Positions 56,371 to 64,000 of a stretch of DNA of 64,000 nt are shown here, one piece after another. Positions within the stretch are counted from its first letter, which is position 1, and each line of letters starts with the position of its first letter. The notes below the pieces were generated by a model that was given only the letters and a program-made list of their open reading frames with translations, did not search any database and was not told the origin of the DNA. The position numbers and the translations under genes were made by a program. Source of the DNA: Ipomoea triloba (taxonomy: Eukaryota > Streptophyta > Magnoliopsida > Solanales > Convolvulaceae); assembly GCF_003576645.1 (NCBI RefSeq), contig NC_044918.1:17678809-17742808 (forward strand), read 5' to 3'.

Positions 56371-58829
56371 CATATATATATAAATAATAGCTAGTAACGA
56401 TGGTGGTGGTGGTGTGCACAAATAAAAGTGGTATGCATGCAGCAAGTTGGAAGTGGCGGTCCCCAATAGGGGATCGAGATAGAAAATTAAACCCTGCAGA
56501 GAAATGAAAAGTGGAGAAGGTGAAGATAGATGTGTATGTGACAGTGCAGTGCAGTGCAGCGTTAATACGTACTGTTACCGCCTCATGCGTTCCTCCCAAA
56601 AATATATATAATTCTCACCAATCTGATCAATAAATGGATGACACAACGCAAACAACAACGTATGTAGTACATATGAGATAAACCAACCATGTCGTTTGCG
56701 CCTGCTTGAGTTGCCCCTTTCATCCACGTAATAAAGCCGCGTTTGCTCAGCTTGCTAGCTTCTTATAACACGCATGCACTGCACACTCGATCATCCCCCA
56801 CTGCACTGCATGCTAACCATCATTCTCCATATGCCTATCCTAGCTTCCATCTCCCACCCCAACTGCATGCTTCCTATCATTTTTCTAGCTCCCATGCATG
56901 CTTTATTGGGGAATATTCTTGAAAATCCAACTACCAAGCTGATGAGCTAGTTCCATCTCACCCAAACAGTTAACCAGTAAATCTACGACTTGGGAGAAGA
57001 AAAGTAAATCTACGACTTTATATACTACTTGCTTAGCTTATTATAGATGAGATGTGACAATCACCCAAATTATCTATAAATATTAGTATACATATTTCTT
57101 TGAATTGATTGGACTTTAAATTCTTCTCCTTTGACCGCACAATATAAATAATAAGTAATAAGGATATTGACCTTTGGTAGTATCAAATTTTGATACGAAT
57201 TCTTAAATCGACTTTATTCTTATCTCCTTATCTTGCATTATTTGATTGGTTTTATTTAGTTAGTATTGTATTATTTACTTTTCTAATTCAAGAAGGATCC
57301 GGGTCCGCTTAATTAGGAAATCAAGTCATGGGGAAATAACATGTATTTTTCTTCTTCAAGTATTTATAGGTACAATGTACAAAATCCGACTATGTATACA
57401 ATCTCTTGTCAAATTACCTCATTATATTGTATGACTATTATATTAGATTTTCTTTTGTGTATTTGATTATTATGTAGATATGTTTGATGATACATTTTTA
57501 CTACATTTCGTTATATAAACACTAAAAATAGGTTCACTAGTATGTTACGAATACAAGTAATACTGTAGCACTTCATGCTAGTTGGAAACCAAGCCAACTA
57601 GGTTACTAGCTATTTCCTTTGACAATTCTTTGAATATATAGATTTCTTCAGCAATATAATCTACCTATAGGTGAATGCCTAGCCTTTTCACTTCAAGGGA
57701 AACCCACTAAGTTGCATTGATAAAAGATTTCCAACCTTCTAGTCATAAAAGATAATATCTACATGATTTTTTGAAACTTCGAATACTTAATTAATAGATG
57801 AAAGTTTGAGAGTTTGATCAAATTGCTTGTGTACATGTCTCTTCTTATCATCACTTGTTCTTAATCTCTAATCTTCTACTAAGTTTCATGAAAGCTCTAT
57901 TTATAGATTGTGGACTGCCAAGATTTAATATCAATTTTAAAATTGTCTTTTGATTTTCTCTAAGATGGTATGTGTTGAAAGATTTCCATCTCTTCCTTTT
58001 ATGTTGAACTTCTTTGACTATTGGTATTTACTAGCTTTTTGGTATAATATATTGCTTTATCTTCAAAAGTAGCTTTGCATCCTTTCAAAAATTGTCTTAT
58101 TCTTAGGAGTCTTGAGGAATGTGCCCAATACTTTCTTTTTTTATAAAGACATTCTTTTTTCCTTGTATTGGATTCTTTCCTATGTACTTTAGGCGGTACA
58201 CCTTGAATTTTGTTGCACTAAGAATATTTGTCCAATTTGGACTTCGATAGTTCTAGTACTAACTCCAATCATAATTAGATGTTAAGACCTCTATCGGAAA
58301 TCTCAACACATAAATTAAAGTTCTACCATTTGCTAGTCTGGGTAATGAGCCAAATTGGTAGATCTTTTGTTAAATAGAGACTACTTAATTGGATATGTTG
58401 GTAAGTTTTTTCTACTGAAAAGTTTTAGGGAATAATCTAAACAAGTTTTAATGGAATCAGTTCTACCATTGTTTGTTGTAAGATCTACCAAATGACTTTT
58501 GCCAAAGTATAGATCTATCGCATTTGGATCTTCCAATTGTTGTATACAATTGTAAATAATGAAGATTACTACGTGGTATTTTGGATTTAACAAATTATCC
58601 TATCAAATAGGAATTACAATTTGCAACAGAATTTTGGAGGTTCTAAAGCAATTAATTATCTTTACACATTATTAGCATCATCAAAATCTAACGAACATTA
58701 TCCCTAACCGTGAGGAGGATGATGAACATGACCAAAGTAAAGGAAACAAAAACGCCAAGAATCCAGTTGAATGACTTAACTAAAGGACCAACTTTAAATT
58801 AAATGTGGTGCTAGTTGTTATGCAAGTAT

Positions 58830-58930
58830 AAGGAATAAAGGAAATAGAGTTGTGTTTTTATTATTAGTTATAACTTTTGACTTAATACTAACAATTGGTA
58901 TCAAAGCATATTGTGCACTTGAGGGTGACA
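58830..58930 (+). repeat. Dispersed LTR-end-like fragment with primer-binding site
   Basis: 'AGTTATAACTTTTGACTTA' runs into 'ACTAACAATTGGTATCAAAG', that is, an LTR-like end followed by a tRNA-Met-type primer site with one change. Downstream gag is not recognisable. A similar fragment begins at 61330, where 'TGATATCAGAGTCGGGGTC' follows. Confidence 0.45.
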
Positions 58931-59446
58931 TGTTTTGAGATGAAATTGTTGGACACACCAGCTTGAAAAGACAAGTTCAGCATTATGTCACTGAAACGTG
59001 ACATTAAATACTAAGTTAGAATAATAAAATAAAATAAAATTTTTGTTATTAATTATAATTGGTGTAACAAAAATTGATGAATAAGTTTAACTAGATAGTA
59101 AAGATTGATCAAGAACTCCACTTGGAAACGAAATCCTTCATTTCTAATTGATTGAACGTTCTAGGATCTTTAACCAATGTTCCATCAGCCTTTCAATATA
59201 ATTACAACATTTTCAAGACCCTTCTAGTTTTAGTTTTAGTTTTCGTTTTCTGTTTGTTAAAATGTCAAATTTGGCGGTGGGTCGACATTTATATACATAT
59301 ATTTGATAATATATACTAGTAGTACATTAAACTAGCAGAAAAACATAGTAATCAAACGGTTAGTAGTAATAAATAAAGTTTAGGACCACGAACAATAAAA
59401 GCAGTAAATCCATCAATTTAGTAGGACCATAATAACCCATGAGGGC

Positions 59447-59592
59447 ATGTGCACCATGTGTACCCTGGTTTAGGGAAAGCTGTTGTTAGGGTTCACATAT
59501 GTTTTTACCCTTGTGGCTTTCACGTGTCCATCTGCCCTCTGGACCAGAAACCACATTGCCCTAAACCATGGCTTTCGCATGCACACACATGC
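59447..59592 (+). other. Imperfect hairpin, possible small-RNA precursor or transposon remnant
   Basis: The arm 'CCTGGTTTAGGGAAAGCTG' at 59464-59482 pairs with the arm containing 'CATTGCCCTAAACCATGG' near 59554-59571, with a loop of about 70 bases and extra pairing outside. It matches no plant microRNA that I recognise. Confidence 0.3.
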
Positions 59593-59866
59593 ATATATAT
59601 TACCACATATATATATATAGAGAGAGAGATAGATAGAGAGATATTAATGATCAAATATGGAGGCTGTGAGAACTTTCAAAAACATGAATATATACCACCT
59701 GTTATACGAAAGCACACAAATTATTCAATTCCAGAGTAGATTGTGTGTATTGTTCACTAGAATAATATATTATGAGCATTTATATATGTAGACTATTGAC
59801 TATTTTGTGTATTCATGTACAAGTTCACAGGTTCTCACGAGAGTAGGGAATCTCATTGGAACATCA

Positions 59867-59867
<1 letters not shown>

Positions 59868-59916
<49 letters not shown>
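59868..59916. repeat. (AT)n microsatellite
   Basis: About 48 bases of alternating AT. Confidence 0.95.
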
Positions 59917-59919
<3 letters not shown>

Positions 59920-59924
59920 ATTTG

Positions 59925-60530
59925 GATCAAATAAGAACCCTGTCGCAAGAGAGAACTAGGAACTAGAGTCATCGATTTAGGAAAATCTAACGGCTTCAAA
60001 ATTTAAAGCATAAAGATAGAAATGTGGTGACATTTTTGTAAATAACTCAAATTTTAAAGTGCAATTGACAACTCTAAATAGTGCAACTAACAACACCGTA
60101 GGGTGCACCCATGAAATATATAAGTGCAGAGATGCACTCTATAGTATTGATAGATGCACTTTATTGGGTTATTAGTTGAGCTTTAAATAAAGTTTGAGTT
60201 ATTTATAAAAATGTCATTGCACTCTATAGCTTTGTTATTAATTGCACCCTATAGTGTTAAAAGCTGCACTTTAACGTTTGAGTTATTTACAAAAAGTGTC
60301 ACGACATTTTTCTCTAGTTGCTTCAGATCTGTTAGATTTTTTAAAATTTATACTCTAGCATTTTCAAATGCACAATTGTAATTACAAAAATGTTACCACA
60401 TACACTTTGTATAAAAAAAATTCAACCATTGATCATCTTAGATGGACAGATAAGAAAAATGAGAATCAATCATATCTGTCGATTTAAAAAGATCAACGAC
60501 TCTTAAGCAAGAAAGAATACAATTGCATTT
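59925..60530. mobile_element. Foldback element with repeated 'TGCACT' segments
   Basis: 'ATGTGGTGACATTTTTGTAA' plus 'ATAACTCAAA' on the left (60022-60055) is mirrored on the right (60265-60315, 'TTTGAGTTATTTACAAAAAG' then 'TGTCACGACATT'). Outer segments near 59985 ('AAAATCTAACGGCTTC') and 60330 are also inverted. Between them 'TGCACTCTATAG' recurs. No coding capacity. Confidence 0.45.
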
Positions 60531-60782
60531 TGGTAATCATTTCAAACTATGAGTGCACTCCGCAAAACTATCGAGTGCATTCTTTGATATCTACATATAC
60601 AATTTTTTGAGTGCATTTATAGAGTCACATATCACAAATGCACTTATACATGGCCTTAAATATACTAGCTTAGGGGTGTTAAAAAGTACATATTCGCACC
60701 AGTTTTTATGCATTATTCAAGTACAAAGATAACATGATTATGTCATAACAATACAATATTTATGCATTATTCAAGTAAAAGA

Positions 60783-61080
60783 TAACGGCCCGCTTGGTAA
60801 ATGATTGTTACTTGATTGGGTTAGAGGGTATGAATAGTTGACAATATTAGCTGAATGTAGAAAGGTGTTTGGTGAATTAACAGTTAACTTATAGTTATTT
60901 GGTATAATTTATTTTCTCAATAAACTAATTGAAAAAGTTATTTTGAGCAGCTTTTTGAATTTTAGAATTTTGGAGGTTTAAAAAGCTGATTAACCAAATA
61001 TTTTATTGACTTTTTAATTAAGTCAAACAGCTAATAGTGATCAAATAAACTAAAATTAATTGATAGGCTAACTATTGGAA
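60783..61080. mobile_element. Probable hAT-type MITE
   Basis: The left end 'GGCCCGCTTGGTAAATG' has the wording of many plant hAT MITEs. Inverted internal segments include 'GTTATTTTGAGCAGCTTTTT' against 'AAAAGCTGATTAACCAAATA'. The right end is unclear. Confidence 0.35.
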
Positions 61081-61329
61081 ACATGATTATGTCATAACAA
61101 TATAATCTGTCAGAAAAGAAGATAAAACCTGCATAGGATTTTTAGGGGATATGATCTTTGGGATATGAACCCTAAGGTGACCGTTTTCCTTATTCATTGC
61201 CTGCCAATATACACATTTATTTGTCTTCCGGTATATATGTCTAAGACTATATATAAATATGTATTGGAATGTGGCTTGGAGAGTCGACATCTGTGGTGTT
61301 AACTGCTACACAGGTATAACAAAATAAAG

Positions 61330-61500
61330 TTGTGCATTTGCTACAAGCTATAACTTTTGACGTAGTGATAAGCATTTGATCCTACAATTGATATCAGAGT
61401 CGGGGTCACATGACGAAGTATAAGGAAATAAAGTTTTTGCTACTAACACTATAACTTTTTGCATAGTGTTAATAAGCGTTTGATCCTATGCTATGGAGTT
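61330..61500 (+). repeat. Dispersed LTR-end-like family, two partial copies
   Basis: 'AGCTATAACTTTTGACGTAG' followed by 'GATAAGCATTTGATCCTACA' and a primer-site-like 'TGATATCAGAGTC' is repeated about 100 bases later as 'ACTATAACTTTTTGCATAG' and 'AATAAGCGTTTGATCCTATG'. The same motif on the minus strand is at about 62600-62690. Confidence 0.5.
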
Positions 61501-62599
61501 ATTTTAAAATTTGAGTTCTATGGTTAAATATGTAAAGTTTCATTAATCTTTTTAACCTCTAAAGATGAGTTTGGCCTGAGCTCAAAAGTCGGCAAGTGTA
61601 GGGTAGAAACCCCAGAACTTTTAAGGATAGATAGCACCACGACTCCACGAGATCCCTCAAATGGTCCAAATATTTAATTGTAGGCCATTCTAATGGTCCT
61701 ATCAATACTGGAATTTATGTTAGAAGGAGGAATAAATAAACCAGAAAAAGAAATAAGTCTTTGAAATGATGTTGATACTCATCTACATCTCTCTAGCGTT
61801 CTCTTATTGAGATTTAATTTTGGGTTGAAGTTATATGTCCAAATCTGCAGTCGTCGGTCGGAATAAACCCTACCATGCATCGTGAAACCCTAACTAATAA
61901 TCATCCCTTTTGCCTTAAACACTTTTGTCATTTTCAACACCATTATATTCATTCTTCCTTCTCAACTCTATATCTATCTTTTTTTGCTTTTCTTTTCTAA
62001 TAATGATGATCTGTACAAGAATACAATTTCTCACTCATTTTCAGCTTGATAGATTATCATATATCAGTAGAGATATTACATTCATTCATACATCATCAGT
62101 CACACTCTTAAAAATTGACCAAATGATTTGTGCCTGTGTGATAAATGATTAAACGCCAAGCCATGATTGGAACTGTTATGCAATATTGACATCGATGTTT
62201 TCATAAACTGTACTGTGATGACCCCATCCATCGCACACCAATAATTTTTGTATTATAATAATTATCCATCTGGCAAATTCCTATGAGTAATATCTATATG
62301 TTATTATGTAATAATGTCTTCATATTCCTAACTTTTGACAATTTAGGGTAAAAGTTTTATCAGATAAGTTTTCCAGATTTTTGTGTGGTGACTCTAAAGG
62401 AATCGAAAAACACATCAGAGAAAGTTGTATAATGCATATGCTTCTTCCAAACCGAAAAAAGTGATATCTATCATATCAACTAAGGTGGAAAACGAAAAGA
62501 AAAAAAAAAGTAGAATAAAAATAGCCATATTTCCTTTTTTAACCAAAAAAAAAAATTGTTTAGGTTGGGCGGAGGTTTGGAGGGTTGAATCTAAACTGT

Positions 62600-62690
62600 C
62601 AGGCTCTTATCACTACGCCAAAAGATATAACTACTAGCAAAGACGTTTCGATGACAGGATATTGGGCTCACTAACATTTTCCCATCAAAA
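62600..62690 (-). repeat. Dispersed LTR-end-like family, minus-strand fragment
   Basis: 'CTTATCACTACGCCAAAAGA' then 'TATAACTACTAGCAAAGACG' is the reverse complement of the family motif at 61330-61500. Confidence 0.45.
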
Positions 62691-63126
62691 CATAATAAAG
62701 TAGAAACTACTACGTTGAAAGCGCTATAACTAATAGCGAATACACAATTTGCTAATAGCAAATGTTACACAAAAAACGCTATAACTAATATCGAATGCTA
62801 AGATACTGTATTTAATTTCGACGAAAAAATATGGCACGAATAAATTTACCCATTTTTATCACAATTCAAGCACCTATACACATCTAAGTCCAGTCCAATT
62901 CTTATATATATGTACTGGTTACTAAATACCTTAAAAAGATTTCCTCCCTGGCCTGATGCCTAATTGCCTATTAATCTCTCAAATAATTAATTTCAACTAG
63001 CATCTATATACAAAGTATTAATGCACCTGTAAATCCAACCCCGGCCCCTACCCCTACTTGCTTGCAACATAGTACACAATCAAAATTAATAATCCTAATC
63101 TATTATTAATTCTTAAGCTAGTTCGT

Positions 63127-63804
63127 TTATAATGTTGAAGTTTTGAAGGCAATTTTACATGCAGGCTTGGCCTTGAGCTTCCATTGTTGTTCAATATCCT
63201 CGGCTATTCTCCTCGCGTCCAATGATGTCCCAAGTAGACCTCGTTTGGTAAATCCGACAGCGTATAAACCATCATCGCCTTTCCACCCGTTTGGGAATGC
63301 TTCATTTGGAAATCCATCTTTCTCCGAAAAGAAATGTTTTCCCTGAGGAACACATAAAACACCGTTCCGTTAATAAGAATCTAACATTCCCCAAGAATGT
63401 GGGGTTCCACCTGAATTTGTAGACACCTCTATGGGGTGAGACAGCTGGCCTAGAGATTTAAGGCTGCTTTATATCCAAAGCCAAGAATCGAATATTGACT
63501 TTTGTTTAAGGATCAATGAGTATCTTCTACTCAACCACACCCTCCAGGTTAATGTATGATTCGAGTTATTCCTTTGAATACATCCTCGATTATGAATTAC
63601 AAATATGGAAATTTGACATTCCGCTAGCTACCTAAAAGATGAATTATGTATCACAGACTTTTTTGATAGATAGTTGTATACCTTTAACCAAGATGGGACG
63701 TTACTTTTATAGCCCGTGGCCAATATGATCGCATCAAAGTTTTCCATCGTTCCATCTATAAACTCCACCCCGTGATGGGTCAATCTCTTTATAGCCGGAA
63801 CAAC
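63127..63804 (-). CDS. YUCCA-type flavin-containing monooxygenase, C-terminal part (partial)
   Basis: Two exons on the minus strand are visible. Exon 63682-63804 (41 codons) starts after a CAG acceptor and ends at a GTATAC donor. It encodes '[20 protein letters not shown]' and KSNVPSWLK, the C-terminal motif of plant YUCCA enzymes. The terminal exon 63127-63342 (71 codons plus TAA) reads [12 protein letters not shown], then [20 protein letters not shown] and a final helix '[12 protein letters not shown]'. They join in phase 0. YUCCA enzymes convert indole-3-pyruvate to the auxin IAA using NADPH, FAD and oxygen. The FAD- and NADPH-binding parts lie beyond the right edge. It appears closest to the YUC2/YUC6 type, but the paralogue cannot be fixed from this part. 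Confidence 0.92.
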
Positions 63805-63849
63805 CTGCGCGCAGGCAATCATATATAAATTATTCCATGAATTTTTAGG

Positions 63850-64000
63850 TGACTATAAGAAGATAAATCAGCCTAATAAGTTGTTCATAGTTGATCAGCT
63901 CAAACAAAAAATGAGCTATTTTAACTGGGAGTCAAATTTGTAATTTTATGGTTATCAAGTCAACCTGCTAATCAACTTGGTTAGGCCGGTTTCCTCCATA
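63850..64000 (+). repeat. Dispersed repeat in a YUCCA intron, cut by the window edge
   Basis: 'AAATCAGCCTAATAAGTTGT', 'TTCATAGTTGATCAGCTCAA' and 'CAACTTGGTTAGG' match the blocks at 38080-38335. It lies upstream (on the minus strand) of the exon starting at 63804, so it is probably intronic. Confidence 0.5.

Larger units (their letters stand above)
50128..63126. other. Long gene-poor region dominated by small transposons
   Basis: Apart from the elements listed separately, I see no convincing coding exon here. The block 56040-56950 is GC-richer and less repetitive than its surroundings and could belong to an untranslated transcript or a promoter, but nothing identifies it. The rest is AT-rich. 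Confidence 0.45.

Noticed and set aside
59449..59739. Small secreted protein from the open frame at 59449
   Set aside because: It overlaps a hairpin and ends in CA/AT repeats, with no homology or codon signal.

Overview
The window is nuclear DNA of a flowering plant, most likely a eudicot. It is AT-rich with spliced genes, TATATAAG-type promoters, plant-only families (polyol transporter, OVATE family proteins, YUCCA) and dense plant transposons. I would guess an asterid, possibly Convolvulaceae, but the sequence does not prove the taxon.

Six host protein genes and one tRNA gene are supported. From left to right they are: the first exon of a probable plastid protein of unknown function (235-576, minus); a complete seven-exon ankyrin-repeat/AAA+ CbxX-type ATPase (5792-8363, plus); tRNA-Ser(GCU) (9674-9755, plus); a two-exon polyol/monosaccharide transporter (12202-14058, plus); an intronless OVATE-family gene (25476-26213, plus); a second, divergent OVATE-like gene (39321-39992, plus); and the last two exons of a YUCCA flavin monooxygenase of auxin synthesis (63127-63804, minus, cut by the right edge). 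These do not form a pathway. They are ordinary neighbours separated by transposon-rich DNA.

Most of the remainder is mobile-element DNA. Two LTR retrotransposons have both LTRs and 5-bp target duplications. One is a Copia element at 30249-33640 that has lost its reverse transcriptase. The other is a Copia element on the minus strand at 42818-50122, whose gag is split by a 2.4-kb solo LTR of a different retrotransposon (47062-49460, duplication CACTA). A TIR element at 15976-18062 carries three exact-length 195-bp tandem units and holds a Mutator-like element (17088-17902). That inner element carries a GC-rich fragment resembling a GH31 alpha-glucosidase/alpha-xylosidase gene. Smaller features include a TRIM element, a tRNA-derived SINE family (one copy with an 11-bp duplication), a MITE family with GAGACCGTCTC-type ends, two LINE RNase H remnants, several foldback elements and microsatellites.

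No wholly new biochemical system is evident. The observations most worth following are the gene-fragment-carrying Mutator element, the defective Copia element with identical LTRs and a nested solo LTR, the three tRNA B-box-like motifs inside that solo LTR, and the TRIM.
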